NCBI GenBank assembly: GCA_964443545.1
Contig: CAYUCV010000003.1
Location: 1 to 55,513, forward strand
Origin: JBAZKV01 sp964443545
GTDB lineage: Bacteria > Margulisbacteria > WOR-1 > JAKLHX01 > JBAZKV01
Reading direction: 5' to 3'
DNA length: 55,513 nt
Shown here: positions 40,350 through 49,076 of the stretch, one piece after another
Layout of the letters: each line of letters begins with the position of its first letter
Position numbering within the stretch: position 1 is the stretch's first letter
The notes under the pieces: model-generated
The model's input: only the letters and a program-made list of their open reading frames with translations
What the model was told of the DNA's origin: nothing
The model's database searches: none
Translations under genes and position numbers: made by a program

Positions 40350-40936
40350 GAGATATTAGGCCTCATAAACCTGGCAAAATCAACTCCTCCGCCAGAGAAC
40401 TCAAAAAAGAAGCGGTTTGCCTCCGAGTGTATAACGGTCATGAAACTGGGCAGAAGATCGGAAAGATAATTATAGTATGAAGTCCGGACCGACTGGTCCA
40501 TGAAACCGCGGTTCCAATCAAACATTAGATGTCCCTTTACACAGTGGGGATTTACAATAAGGCCTTCAAGGCTCATGACCCCGTAGATCAACCCTTCCCT
40601 GTTGGCAGGCACAGAAGAAAGCCCGAGCGCATCGCCAAGCACCGAAGCCACACCCTGCGACCTAAGTCCGATCCCGAGAAGATTAGAAGGCGAGTAGAAT
40701 ACGAATCCCATCTGTCCGGAAGCGGTTTCCCGGTTCATGTCCATATATCTGACCAAAGGATAGAAAGTGTTTTCCTTAAGGATGCACGGAAGTTCAAGCT
40801 TTGACTCAAATCTTCTTGCCGAAGGCGCTGCTCCGGGGATCGAGCGACCTGTGCCCCCGCGCCTGAACAGGCCTCCAAATAGCCCCCTTAACCCTGCCGA
40901 AAGACCAGATGTGTTTATCAGATGACCGGCTACCAT
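40346..40936 (-). CDS. Hypothetical protein (196 aa)
   Basis: ATG 40936 is chosen because AGGAGG (40949-40944) ends 7 nt upstream; an adjacent ATG at 40939 would leave only 4 nt, and an earlier frame start at 40975 has no site. Residues 1-40 are Gly/Arg rich (GLRGLFGGLFRRGGTGRSIP). The rest is a compact mixed alpha/beta sequence with VFYSPSNLLGIGLRSQGVA, YGVMSLEGLIVNPHCVKG and FFFEFSGGGVDFARFM. No signal peptide and no family recognised. Operon with the 121-aa gene. Confidence 0.65.
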   Translation of the reverse strand: MVAGHLINTSGLSAGLRGLFGGLFRRGGTGRSIPGAAPSARRFESKLELPCILKENTFYPLVRYMDMNRETASGQMGFVFYSPSNLLGIGLRSQGVASVLGDALGLSSVPANREGLIYGVMSLEGLIVNPHCVKGHLMFDWNRGFMDQSVRTSYYNYLSDLLPSFMTVIHSEANRFFFEFSGGGVDFARFMRPNIS

Positions 40937-41027
40937 CATGCTACCTCCTATCGTGATATTCTTACGGATAACCATCGACAGGAGGTCTTGAAAATTTCAG
41001 GCTATTTGCCGGAGGGCTGCAAAAATG

Positions 41028-41705
41028 TCAGAGTATATTCTCGAGCCCGTAGGTCAGGCCTTTGAGCGACTTGATCTTTTTTGCGGCAAGCACTACGCCG
41101 GGCATAAAGCATTCCCTACCCGTGGTTTGGTGCTTGATAGTGAGGGTCTGTCCCAGGCCGCCAAAGATGACCTGCTGGTCGGCTACAAAACCAGGAAGTC
41201 TTACGCTGTGGATAGGAACATCCTTTATGCCGGAGCTATTTTTCATCATATCCGCGGTCTTAAGCGCCGTTCCGGAAGGGGCATCAAGCTTTTGATCGTG
41301 ATGCAGTTCTATTATCTCGGCTTTTGGCATATATTTGGCCGCGTCGGAGGCGTACTTCATCATGAGAACTGCCCCGACGGCAAAGTTGGGGGCCACAAGG
41401 ATGTTCACCCCGTTGGTGCTGCACAGGTCCTTTATCTCAGCAAGGTCCTTTTCGGTGATGCCGGTAGTTCCAACTATCACATGGCATTTGTTCTTTGCCG
41501 CAGTCCTTATGTTGCCCATGGCCGACTTTGGAATTGTAAAATCAATTACAACATCAGGCCTGGACTTTTTTATGGTCTCTGCCAGATCGTCGCCAAGGTC
41601 TGTCTGCGCCACAAGTTCAAGTTCGGCTTCTTTTGAGACCGCCTTTATGACCTCCTGGCCCATTTTTCCCTTAGCGCCGTTAACGAGCACCCTTGTTCTT
41701 TCCAT
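41028..41705 (-). CDS. dapB: 4-hydroxy-tetrahydrodipicolinate reductase
   Basis: 225 residues, short like the Thermotoga-type DapB. Rossmann motif GAKGKMGQEV near the N-terminus, VGTTGITEKDL in the middle, and the substrate signature ELHHDQKLDAPSGTAL with the catalytic His pair and Lys. It makes tetrahydrodipicolinate in the lysine/diaminopimelate pathway, hence feeds peptidoglycan. The M16 protease gene ends 8 bp upstream of its start. Confidence 0.94.
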   Translation of the reverse strand: MERTRVLVNGAKGKMGQEVIKAVSKEAELELVAQTDLGDDLAETIKKSRPDVVIDFTIPKSAMGNIRTAAKNKCHVIVGTTGITEKDLAEIKDLCSTNGVNILVAPNFAVGAVLMMKYASDAAKYMPKAEIIELHHDQKLDAPSGTALKTADMMKNSSGIKDVPIHSVRLPGFVADQQVIFGGLGQTLTIKHQTTGRECFMPGVVLAAKKIKSLKGLTYGLENIL

Positions 41706-41713
41706 ACTGCTAA

Positions 41714-42976
41714 TTATACCTCTATTTTCTTTATTGGCAATTCGTCAAAATCGCCTATCACAACCAGCGAAAGCTGTTTGTTATCATAATGCCTGTCGGC
41801 CATTTCCATTATCTTGTCAGGAGTAACTGCATCGATCTTGCCAAGCACCTCATCTATCGTTAGGACCTGTCCGAAGTAAAAGTGCGACCTTGCCATATAA
41901 TTCATCCTGCTGTTGCTTGCCTCAAGGGACAGAACGAGCGATCCTTTTATGAACTCCCTGGAGCGCTCATACTCTTCCTTTGTAATGCCGTCTTTTTTTA
42001 TCTTTCTTATCTCGTCCAGGATCAGCTCTACCGTTTTTTCAAAGTTCTCTTTTCTGGTGCCGGCATAAACGCCGCACAGCCCGGCGTTCTTAAAACCGTG
42101 GTTAAAGGAGAACACCGAATATGCCAGGCCCCTTTTTTCCCTTATTTCCTGGAACAGCCTTGAGCTCATGGAGCCCCCCAGCACATTGTCCAGGAGGGAG
42201 AACGCATAGCGGTCCGGGTCGGTCTGAGAAACGCCGTTGGCGCCGATTATCAGGTGGACCTGTTCCGTCTTTTTCTTTTTCAATTTTATGCATGGGGACG
42301 GTTCTGCAGGTTCGAGATCCGGGGTTTTAAAGTTCCCTCTGTACCCGGAAAAAGAGGCCGATACTATCTTTTGTGCTTCTTTGGGTTTGATATTTCCGGC
42401 AATAGAGATGATAAGGTTTTGTGGGGTGTAGTATTTTTCCCTGTATCTAAGTATCTTATCCCTGTCAAGCGACTTTACGGTGTCTTCGGTCCCTATGGTC
42501 GTGTTGCCGAAGCCGCTGCCGGGCAGCATGGAAGCGGTAAAGATGTCATGGATCTGATCGTCGGGGGCATCTTCGTACATTTTGATCTCTTCAAGGATGA
42601 CATGTCTTTCCACATTAAGGTCTGCGGCTTCATATTTTGAATTCAGGAAGATATCTGACAGAACATCGGCGGCCACATCGATGTGCTTGTCCTGCACTAT
42701 GGCATAGTAAACAGTGAATTCCTTGCCGGTAAAGGCGTTCAGCCTTCCGCCCACTCCGTCCAATTCCTGCGCTATCATGGCCGCGGTCCTTTTTTGCGTC
42801 CCTTTGAAAGTCAGGTGCTCTATAAAGTGGGAAATGCCTATCTCTTCTGGAGCCTCGCTGGAAGACCCCACTCTGCACATAAGGCCCATGCTTACCGACC
42901 TTAAAGTGGGGATCTCTTCCGTTAAAAGCGTGATACCGTTATCAAGAATAGATGTTGTGGCGTTGGGAAGGCGCAT
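41714..42976 (-). CDS. M16 family zinc protease (processing-peptidase type)
   Basis: 420 residues from ATG 42976 (MRLPNATTS), 4 nt after the nadD stop; the longer frame would overlap nadD. The inverted zinc motif HFIEH with downstream glutamate (VYYAIVQDKHIDVAADVLSD region) is intact, and RGLAYSVFSFNHGF plus GVYAGTRKENF are M16 C-terminal landmarks. Bacterial relatives such as YmxG degrade or process peptides. Between nadD and dapB, in line with many Firmicute-like orders where ymxG lies by dap genes. Confidence 0.92.
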   Translation of the reverse strand: MRLPNATTSILDNGITLLTEEIPTLRSVSMGLMCRVGSSSEAPEEIGISHFIEHLTFKGTQKRTAAMIAQELDGVGGRLNAFTGKEFTVYYAIVQDKHIDVAADVLSDIFLNSKYEAADLNVERHVILEEIKMYEDAPDDQIHDIFTASMLPGSGFGNTTIGTEDTVKSLDRDKILRYREKYYTPQNLIISIAGNIKPKEAQKIVSASFSGYRGNFKTPDLEPAEPSPCIKLKKKKTEQVHLIIGANGVSQTDPDRYAFSLLDNVLGGSMSSRLFQEIREKRGLAYSVFSFNHGFKNAGLCGVYAGTRKENFEKTVELILDEIRKIKKDGITKEEYERSREFIKGSLVLSLEASNSRMNYMARSHFYFGQVLTIDEVLGKIDAVTPDKIMEMADRHYDNKQLSLVVIGDFDELPIKKIEV

Positions 42977-42980
42977 CTTG

Positions 42981-43589
42981 TTATAAGTATAGCCTATTTT
43001 CCGTGATATAGTCCTTAACTGCGCCCGGAACAAATTTTGATATGTCTTTTTGTTTGCGGAGCCTTTCCCTGATGTCGGAAGAAGAGATCTTCATGTTGAG
43101 CTCTATCAGCTCTATTTTTTCCTTGTTAAGCGCAACGGGAGGGAATTTCATGATCCTTCTGAAAGTCTTGATCTTTGCCCCCGGGCGCGTGGCCACAATA
43201 AAGCGGCAGAGCTTAAAAAGCTCAAGTGGTTTTTTCCAGTTGAGGATGTCATTTATGGAATCAAGACCCATTATGTAGTAGAGCTTTGTCCCTGCCCCGT
43301 ACCTCTTTTTCAGCTTTGAAAAAGTATCCACCGCGTAAGAATAGCCCTTCCTGTTGATCTCGATAGACGACACTTTAAAGTGTCGGCCTCTATTCTTTAC
43401 CGCCAGCCTCACCATTTTCATGCGGTGCTTTTTTGACGCAAGGTTCCTAGTGCTTTTGTGGGGCGGAAGGCCGGTGGGGACAAAGACCACAAGATCGAGC
43501 CCTGCTTTTTTTGCGGCGGTTTTGGCAAGGCTCAGATGGCCTTTGTGCGGAGGGTTGAAAGTCCCTCCCAGAATGCCGAGCTTTTTCAT
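42981..43589 (-). CDS. nadD: Nicotinate-nucleotide adenylyltransferase
   Basis: 202 residues. GILGGTFNPPHKGHL carries the HxGH nucleotidyltransferase motif, YIMGLDSINDIL and SSSDIRERL the second signature. It forms deamido-NAD for NAD synthesis. The start overlaps the proA stop by 4 nt, giving the order proB-proA-nadD. Confidence 0.95.
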   Translation of the reverse strand: MKKLGILGGTFNPPHKGHLSLAKTAAKKAGLDLVVFVPTGLPPHKSTRNLASKKHRMKMVRLAVKNRGRHFKVSSIEINRKGYSYAVDTFSKLKKRYGAGTKLYYIMGLDSINDILNWKKPLELFKLCRFIVATRPGAKIKTFRRIMKFPPVALNKEKIELIELNMKISSSDIRERLRKQKDISKFVPGAVKDYITENRLYL

Positions 43590-44836
43590 TTTCGTATCTG
43601 TCCGGAGCCTTCGATCACATACTTGTAGCTGGTTAACTCGCTCAGCCCCATGGGGCCCCTTGCGTGCAGCTTTTGCGTGGAGATGCCGATCTCTGCTCCA
43701 AAACCGAACTCTCCGCCGTCGGTAAAGCGCGTGGAAGCGTTCACATACACGGCTGCCGAATCAAGTTTTGAGGTGAACAGGCCAGCTTTTTTTCTGTCCC
43801 CTGTTATTATGGTTTCGCTGTGGCCGGAGCCGTATTTAGTGATATGTTCTATCGCCTCGTCTATTCCGGTGACTATGCGCACTGCCAGGATCAGGTCCAG
43901 ATACTCTGTCTTCCAGTCCTCCTCGGAGGCTTCTTCCAGCGAAGGATCTATCCTCCTTGTTTTGCTGCAGCCCTTTATCCTGACGCCCGCTGATTTGAGG
44001 TGCTTTATCATGGAAGGCAGGAAACCTGCGGCTATCTTTTCGTCAACAAGCAGGGTCTCTATGGCATTGCAGACCGAAGGCCGCTGGACCTTTGCGTTAA
44101 AGACCACTTCTTGAGCCATCTTCTGGTCGGCGCTTGCTTCAACATAGGCATGACAGTTACCGACGCCGGTTTCAATTACTGGTACCCGGGACTTTTCTAC
44201 CACCATGTCTATAAGTCCGGCGCCTCCCCTGGGGATGGCGCAGTCAATATACTGGCGCAGCGACAAAAGGTCTTCGACCGCTTTTCTGTCCGTTGAATTT
44301 ATCAGGGAAACAGCGCCCTCTGGTATCCCGCAGGAGGAGGCGGCCTTTGAAATAAGGTCCGCAAGAAAGATGTTGGAATTGACGGCGTCAGAGCCTCCCC
44401 GCAGCACCACGCAATTCCCCGATTTAAGGCAGAGAGCGGCCGCGTCAACGGTGACATTGGGCCTTGCCTCATAGATTATCGCTATGACGCCCAGAGGCAC
44501 GCGAACTTTCTTTATCCTGAGCCCGTTTGGCCTTTTCCATTTGCAGATGACCTCTCCCACGGGGTCTTTTAACCCTGCTACCTTTTTTAATCCTTCCGCC
44601 ATGTCTTTTATCCTGGCTTCGCTTAAGGAAAGCCGGTCTATCAGAGCTTTTGAAAGACCTTTAGACTTTGCGGCCTCTATGTCCTTTTTGTTGGCCTCAA
44701 GAAGATCTTTGCTCGAAGATAAAAGCGAGGAGGCCACGGCCAAAAGCGCGGCATTTTTTGCTTTTGTGTCCATAACGGACAGAGCCATCGCGGTTTTTTT
44801 TGCAGCGGCGGCTTTTTCTATAACTTCGGATATCAC
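43586..44836 (-). CDS. proA: Gamma-glutamyl phosphate reductase
   Basis: 416 residues, typical ProA length. Catalytic Cys in RPSVCNAIETLL, the IPRGGAGLID loop and RFTDGGEFGFGAEIGIST tail are diagnostic. Second step of proline synthesis; overlaps proB by 4 nt upstream and nadD by 4 nt downstream. Confidence 0.97.
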   Translation of the reverse strand: MISEVIEKAAAAKKTAMALSVMDTKAKNAALLAVASSLLSSSKDLLEANKKDIEAAKSKGLSKALIDRLSLSEARIKDMAEGLKKVAGLKDPVGEVICKWKRPNGLRIKKVRVPLGVIAIIYEARPNVTVDAAALCLKSGNCVVLRGGSDAVNSNIFLADLISKAASSCGIPEGAVSLINSTDRKAVEDLLSLRQYIDCAIPRGGAGLIDMVVEKSRVPVIETGVGNCHAYVEASADQKMAQEVVFNAKVQRPSVCNAIETLLVDEKIAAGFLPSMIKHLKSAGVRIKGCSKTRRIDPSLEEASEEDWKTEYLDLILAVRIVTGIDEAIEHITKYGSGHSETIITGDRKKAGLFTSKLDSAAVYVNASTRFTDGGEFGFGAEIGISTQKLHARGPMGLSELTSYKYVIEGSGQIRK

Positions 44837-45945
44837 AGTATCACCATATTGTCCCTGTGCACTACTTCTTCCCCCAAAGAGCCTTCCACTGCCTTTTCTA
44901 TTTCCGAGGACTTGAGGCCTTTTATCCTTGCCAGCTGCTCGCTCGTATAGTTGGTCAAGCCCCTGCCTATCTCTTTCCTGGAGCCGTCAAGTATACCTAT
45001 GACCTCGCCGGTGCCAAAACGGCCTTTTATTTCTTTGATCCCGACCGCAAGCAGGCTTTTTCCGCCTTCAAGCAGAGCTGCCCTTGCCCCATCATCTATT
45101 ACAACATGGCCGGCAGGCTTTTTGCCGTGGGCTATCCATCTTTTTTTGCTCTCCATCCTTGAGAGCTTGGGAACAAAAAGGGTGCCTTCTTCATTTCCGT
45201 CAAGCACAGAGGTAATGACGCCGTCCTTTTTGTTGTCGGCTATGACCATGGGGATCCCTGCGTTAAGCACTATCTTTGCGGCCTCGAGCTTGGTGGACAT
45301 GCCGCCGGTGCCAAGAGAAGTGGAGCTGCCTTTTGCCGCAGATTCTATCTCTTTTGTTATTTTATCCACATAGGGCAGGAGTTTTCCATCCATAAAAAAG
45401 CCCTCGACATCGGTTAATAGTATCAAAAGGTCCGCCCCTATCAAGCTTGCCACCAAAGCGCTGAGGTTGTCATTGTCCCCGACCCGGATCTCATACGTTG
45501 CCATGGTGTCGTTCTCGTTGATAACGGGAACCGCGCCGAACTTGAGCAGCTGAAGGATGGTGTTCCTTGAATTAAGGTATCTTTCCCGGTCCTCCATCGC
45601 GTCCCTGGTCAGAAGCACCTGTCCCACCGCCAGGCCGAAAGCCCCGAACGCTTTTTCGTACTGGGTAAGGAGCAGGTTCTGTCCTATTGCCGCGGCTGCC
45701 TGTTTTTCGGGGATAGAACACACCGTTTTGCTGCGGCCAAGTTTTTGAACGCCGGCCGCGATCGCTCCCGAAGACACCAGCACCACCTGCTTTTTTTTGC
45801 CGGAGACGATATAGTAGACTTCCTGGGCTAGTTTTCTGAACTTTTCGCCGTCAAGACAGCCGGAAGGGTCTGTAAGAGAGCTGGTTCCTATCTTGACAAC
45901 GATCAAACTGGAGCTGCAAAGGTCCTTACGGGGAAAAAGAGACAT
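44833..45945 (-). CDS. proB: Glutamate 5-kinase with PUA domain
   Basis: 370 residues. Amino acid kinase core with VVKIGTSSLTD, VSSGAIAAG, INENDTMATYEIRVGDNDNLS and GTGGMSTKLEAA. A C-terminal PUA domain (about 275-365, GRGLTNYTSEQLARIKG) is present as in E. coli ProB. First step of proline synthesis, feedback-inhibited by proline in characterised relatives. It starts 19 bp after rpmA. Confidence 0.96.
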   Translation of the reverse strand: MSLFPRKDLCSSSLIVVKIGTSSLTDPSGCLDGEKFRKLAQEVYYIVSGKKKQVVLVSSGAIAAGVQKLGRSKTVCSIPEKQAAAAIGQNLLLTQYEKAFGAFGLAVGQVLLTRDAMEDRERYLNSRNTILQLLKFGAVPVINENDTMATYEIRVGDNDNLSALVASLIGADLLILLTDVEGFFMDGKLLPYVDKITKEIESAAKGSSTSLGTGGMSTKLEAAKIVLNAGIPMVIADNKKDGVITSVLDGNEEGTLFVPKLSRMESKKRWIAHGKKPAGHVVIDDGARAALLEGGKSLLAVGIKEIKGRFGTGEVIGILDGSRKEIGRGLTNYTSEQLARIKGLKSSEIEKAVEGSLGEEVVHRDNMVIL

Positions 45946-45964
45946 GGTATAGAATTACCCCCCT

Positions 45965-46201
45965 TTACGGGGCTATGCTTACGCTTCGCTTGCCGAATAC
46001 TACCCTTCCGTCCGAAAGGGCGAACAGAGTATCGTCCTTTCCTATCCCGACATTGGTCCCGGGAAGGAACTTGGTGCCTCTCTGCCTGAGTATGATAGAG
46101 CCCGCGGTGACATGCTGGCCTCCGTAAGTTTTTACTCCGAGGCGCTGTCCGTGCGAGTCCCTTCCGTTGGTAGATGTTCCGCCGCCTTTTTTATGTGCCA
46201 T
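45965..46201 (-). CDS. rpmA: 50S ribosomal protein L27
   Basis: 78 residues starting MAHKKGGGTSTNGRDS with QRLGVKTYGGQ; no N-terminal cleavable extension as in Firmicutes. Follows rplU by 10 bp. The GTPase gene obgE that often follows is replaced by proB here. Confidence 0.97.
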   Translation of the reverse strand: MAHKKGGGTSTNGRDSHGQRLGVKTYGGQHVTAGSIILRQRGTKFLPGTNVGIGKDDTLFALSDGRVVFGKRSVSIAP

Positions 46202-46211
46202 GGGTCCTCCG

Positions 46212-46520
46212 CTATGATATGCTGTCTATTTTGATCCTTGTATACTTTTGCCTGTGGCCTTTGGTCTTGTGATAGCCGGTCTTTCTTTTGTACTTAAAGC
46301 TTATCACTTTATCGTCCTTAACAAGATCAAGAACTGTCCCGCTGACCTTGGGGCTCTTAAGATAAGGGGTCCCTATTTTTACATCGCTACCATCAACGGC
46401 TAAAAGGACCCTGTCAAAGACGGCCTTATCGTCCTTTTGCTGGCCTGTCAGTTCAACATCTATAATATTGCCGGGTTCAACCTTGTATTGTTTGCTGCCG
46501 GACTCGATTATCGCGTACAT
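46212..46520 (-). CDS. rplU: 50S ribosomal protein L21
   Basis: 102 residues. MYAIIESGSKQYKVEPG and the C-terminal KRKTGYHKTKGHRQ are diagnostic. First gene of the rplU-rpmA(-proBA-nadD) transcript, read from a TTGACA/TAGAGT promoter about 10 nt before the ATG; no obvious Shine-Dalgarno in that short leader. Confidence 0.97.
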   Translation of the reverse strand: MYAIIESGSKQYKVEPGNIIDVELTGQQKDDKAVFDRVLLAVDGSDVKIGTPYLKSPKVSGTVLDLVKDDKVISFKYKRKTGYHKTKGHRQKYTRIKIDSIS

Positions 46521-46529
46521 GATGTTTTT

Positions 46530-46580
46530 ACTCTAGCAAATAATACCGGAGTTGTCAACCGAGGCGGCATTTGATATAAT
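46530..46580. promoter_or_regulatory. Back-to-back promoters of rplU (-) and infC (+) sharing the -35 region
   Basis: Plus: TTGTCA 46552-46557, 17-bp spacer, TATAAT 46575-46580. Minus: TTGACA 46558-46553, 17-bp spacer, TAGAGT 46535-46530. The two -35 hexamers overlap by 5 bp in one TTGTCAA string, so the polymerases cannot bind both at once. Confidence 0.7.
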
Positions 46581-46620
46581 CATTCTATTCGGAGGGTTTG
46601 GCATAGCAGGAAGATATTAT

Positions 46621-47112
46621 GTGACGAACGAAAGCATCCGCGCCCGGGAGGTCAGGGTCATAGACCATGACGGCTCGCAGGCGGGGGTGATGGGGACCCG
46701 TGAGGCCATAGATAAGGCAAGGCAAAACGGTTTTGACCTTATCCTGATATCTCCAGACGCCAATCCGCCCGTTTGCAGGATAGCCGACCTGGGCAAGATC
46801 AAGTATGAGGCCCAGAAAAAAGAAAAGCAGTCCCGTAAGACAGGGAAAGCAGGCCAGGTCAAAGAGGTCAAGATGGGGCCCAAGATAGGCGAACACGATT
46901 TTATAGTGAAAGCCGAAAGGGCTCAGGAATTCCTAAAGAAGGGCTATAAAGTCAAGGTGACGCTCCACTTCAGGGGAAGAGAAGCTACCCATCCTGAAAT
47001 AGGCAGGAACCTTTTGAGAAAGATGGCCGAGGTCGTATCTGACAGCGGCGCTCCCGAAGGCAACTACAAGCAAGAAGGCCGAAATCTGGTGATGATGGTC
47101 TCGCCAAAATAA
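46621..47112 (+). CDS. infC: Translation initiation factor IF-3
   Basis: 163 residues from GTG 46621, with AGGAAG 7 nt upstream and a start about 34 nt after the predicted transcript start; the longer frame from 46552 would begin within the -35 box and is rejected. NESIRAREVRVIDHDG, SPDANPPVCRI, then IGEHDFIVKAERAQEFL and FRGREATHPE cover both IF-3 domains. infC uses unusual start codons in many bacteria; here it is GTG. An ATG-TGA start-stop overlaps it at 46619-46624. First gene of infC-rpmI-rplT. Confidence 0.95.
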   Translation: MTNESIRAREVRVIDHDGSQAGVMGTREAIDKARQNGFDLILISPDANPPVCRIADLGKIKYEAQKKEKQSRKTGKAGQVKEVKMGPKIGEHDFIVKAERAQEFLKKGYKVKVTLHFRGREATHPEIGRNLLRKMAEVVSDSGAPEGNYKQEGRNLVMMVSPK

Positions 47113-47131
47113 AAGGATAGAGGGAAATAAA

Positions 47132-47338
47132 ATGCCAAAGATGAAGACAAGGAAATCGGCCGCAAAAAGGTTCAGTTTTACCGGGACCGGCAAGGTACGC
47201 AGAAAAAAGGCCTACAAGAGACATCTGCTGGAGCAGAAGACCTCAAAACAAAAGGGCAGGCTTTCTAAACTGGTTCTGGTTTCTGACACCGATGTTCGCA
47301 GGGTAAGAGCGATGATCCCGGGTTATAAGCATTTATAA
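47132..47338 (+). CDS. rpmI: 50S ribosomal protein L35
   Basis: 68 residues, MPKMKTRKSAAKRFSFTGTG start is canonical. Ribosome-binding site GAGGG 6-10 nt upstream. Middle gene of the infC-rpmI-rplT operon, which in many bacteria is autoregulated by L20 or by leader attenuation. Confidence 0.97.
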   Translation: MPKMKTRKSAAKRFSFTGTGKVRRKKAYKRHLLEQKTSKQKGRLSKLVLVSDTDVRRVRAMIPGYKHL

Positions 47339-47353
47339 GAAAGGCGTCAAAAA

Positions 47354-47707
47354 ATGGTAAGGGTCAAAAGAGGCAATGTAGCAAGAAAAAAGAGGAAAAA
47401 GGTCCTTAAAAGGGCCAAGGGGTTCAGAGGATCTTTAAGAAAGATATTCAGAGCCTCAAAACAGGCGGTTTATCATGCCATGTCCTATGCCACATCCGAC
47501 CGCCGCACCAAAAAAGGCGATTTTAGAAGGCTCTGGAATGTAAGGATAGGCATTGCCGCGAAAAAAGAAGGGACCTCTTACAGTGTCCTGATGGGAGCGC
47601 TGAAAAAAGCAAAAATAGCCATAAACAGAAAAATGCTAGCCGATCTTGCCGTGACGGATACCGGAGCTTTCAAAAAGATAGTAGAGGCTGCACTGGGGAA
47701 GAAATAA
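47354..47707 (+). CDS. rplT: 50S ribosomal protein L20
   Basis: 117 residues; MVRVKRGNVARKKRKKVLKR, then AKGFRGSLRKIFR and YATSDRRTKKGDFRRLW are L20 hallmarks. Follows rpmI by 15 bp and precedes the bifunctional nuclease by 2 bp. Confidence 0.97.
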   Translation: MVRVKRGNVARKKRKKVLKRAKGFRGSLRKIFRASKQAVYHAMSYATSDRRTKKGDFRRLWNVRIGIAAKKEGTSYSVLMGALKKAKIAINRKMLADLAVTDTGAFKKIVEAALGKK

Positions 47708-47709
47708 GC

Positions 47710-48201
47710 ATGATCGAGATGGAAGTCGGCGGCCTCGGCTTTGACCCCAAGAACCTTTCCCCTCTGGTGCTGCTCAAGGACAAAGAAGAACTCAACTTTT
47801 TGCCCATCTGGATAGGAATATTTGAAGCCACCTCAATTGCGATGGAGCTGCAGCAGATAAAGGCCCCAAGGCCGATGACGCATGATCTTTTGCTTGATGT
47901 CTGCGCCCGGATGGGGGCCAAGATCAATAAGATCTCCATAAACGAGGTAAAGGACGGGACCTTTTTTGCCGTTATCGACCTGGAAGCAAAGGACGGGAAA
48001 AAGATCCTTATAGACTCCAGGCCCTCGGATGCAATAGCCCTTGCAGTGCGGTCAAAGGCCCCGATCTTTGTGGCCGAGGTCGTGATGATGCAGGCAAAAC
48101 TGGTTAATGCCGAAAAAGATGCCGAAGAAACAAAAAAATTCAAGGATTTTATCGACAACATGAAGCCCGAGGATTTTACGCAGTATTATAAGAAGGATTG
48201 A
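47710..48201 (+). CDS. Bifunctional nuclease family protein (DUF151)
   Basis: 163 residues. The DUF151/BFN signature is clear: LPIWIGIFEATSIAMELQ, RPMTHDLL and the later IDSRPSDAIALAVRSKAPIF. Homologues have reported DNase/RNase activity. A short C-terminal helix (AEETKKFKDFIDNMKPEDF) follows. It is joined to rplT with a 2-bp gap and shares its transcript; a GGGGAAG site sits in the end of rplT. Confidence 0.9.
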   Translation: MIEMEVGGLGFDPKNLSPLVLLKDKEELNFLPIWIGIFEATSIAMELQQIKAPRPMTHDLLLDVCARMGAKINKISINEVKDGTFFAVIDLEAKDGKKILIDSRPSDAIALAVRSKAPIFVAEVVMMQAKLVNAEKDAEETKKFKDFIDNMKPEDFTQYYKKD

Positions 48202-48207
48202 TAATTC

Positions 48208-48645
48208 TTAGAACCTTTCCCATCCCGTTTTTTTGAAGGGCGCCGAATATTCCATCCTCAAAAAACAATAATATTTGCTCTTATCTATTGAAGCCCCAAT
48301 AAACCCAACAGAATAGACCCTGTTCTTGCCATGTTCCTTTATTATTTTGAACCCGCCATGGCCAAACCGGTATATTTGGCCGGTTGAATCGGTGATCAGC
48401 CATCTTTTGTCGTATTCTGCATGGGGGATGTCTGTAAACCAGACAGGGTCTCGTATCAATTTACCCTTTGAGATCTCTATTCCGGATTCCGCAAGATAAA
48501 AACATCTGGTCCCGTTCAGCCTTTCATTGTTCATCTGTATCTGGAGGAGTCGGAGCCTGGCGCCTGCGGCAAGGCACATCATGCAGACTGAGACGATAAA
48601 AAGACATAGAAGCAGTAGCGAGCCTTTGCTGTTCAATTTCTGCAT
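48208..48645 (-). CDS. Minor pilin-like protein, PilX-like
   Basis: 145 residues. One N-terminal hydrophobic helix (GSLLLLCLFIVSVCMMCLAAG) followed by RCFYLAESGIEISKGKL, the YLAESGIE block of PilX/GspK-like minor pilins; a clear prepilin cleavage GFTLIE is absent. Last gene of the four-gene minor pilin operon; it overlaps its upstream neighbour by 13 nt. Likely part of the tip or priming complex of a type IV pilus or type II secretion pseudopilus. Confidence 0.75.
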   Translation of the reverse strand: MQKLNSKGSLLLLCLFIVSVCMMCLAAGARLRLLQIQMNNERLNGTRCFYLAESGIEISKGKLIRDPVWFTDIPHAEYDKRWLITDSTGQIYRFGHGGFKIIKEHGKNRVYSVGFIGASIDKSKYYCFLRMEYSAPFKKTGWERF

Positions 48646-49076
48646 GAGGCCTCCAGGGTTAGAATCAATATTGATCTTTTGGGGCCGATAGTCGTGATCA
48701 CATTGTTAGTGCCCGGGTATGAAAAAGACAGTTTTCCTATAGTACCGTCCGGATTAAGATATGAAACCGCAGTGTTCTTTGTCCTTCTGACTTTATCAGC
48801 CGCAAGGTCGTAGGAGACCGAATAGGCATCAAAAAGAAGAACGAGCCTTGCGGCAGAAGAGGAAACGCTTATGCTTTTTGACGCCTTGATCTCTCCGCAA
48901 ATAAGGTCAAGGGAAGACACTGCATTCATAAGGTTTTCCTGCTTTTGAAATATCCTTTTTTCATGTTTGACAGCAGAATACATGAGGCCGGCCAGGGGCA
49001 GCGTGATGATAGAGACAAGACTCAGGCTTACAATGAGCTCGATCAGGGTAAAACCTAATACCTTGATATGACGCAT
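48633..49076 (-). CDS. Prepilin-type protein, PilW/GspJ-like
   Basis: 147 residues. Type III signal peptide with GFTLIELIVSLSLVSIITLPL at about residues 8-28 (cleavage after Gly, then Phe+1 and Glu+5). The globular part SVSYDLAADKVRRT and SYLNPDGTIGKLSFSYPG resembles PilW/GspJ minor pilins. Overlaps both neighbours (22 and 13 nt), so the four pilins are tightly coupled. Confidence 0.82.
   Translation of the reverse strand: MRHIKVLGFTLIELIVSLSLVSIITLPLAGLMYSAVKHEKRIFQKQENLMNAVSSLDLICGEIKASKSISVSSSAARLVLLFDAYSVSYDLAADKVRRTKNTAVSYLNPDGTIGKLSFSYPGTNNVITTIGPKRSILILTLEASCRN

Noticed and set aside
46552..46620. Upstream extension of infC
   Set aside because: The first codon would lie within the -35 box; GTG 46621 has the ribosome-binding site and fits IF-3 length.
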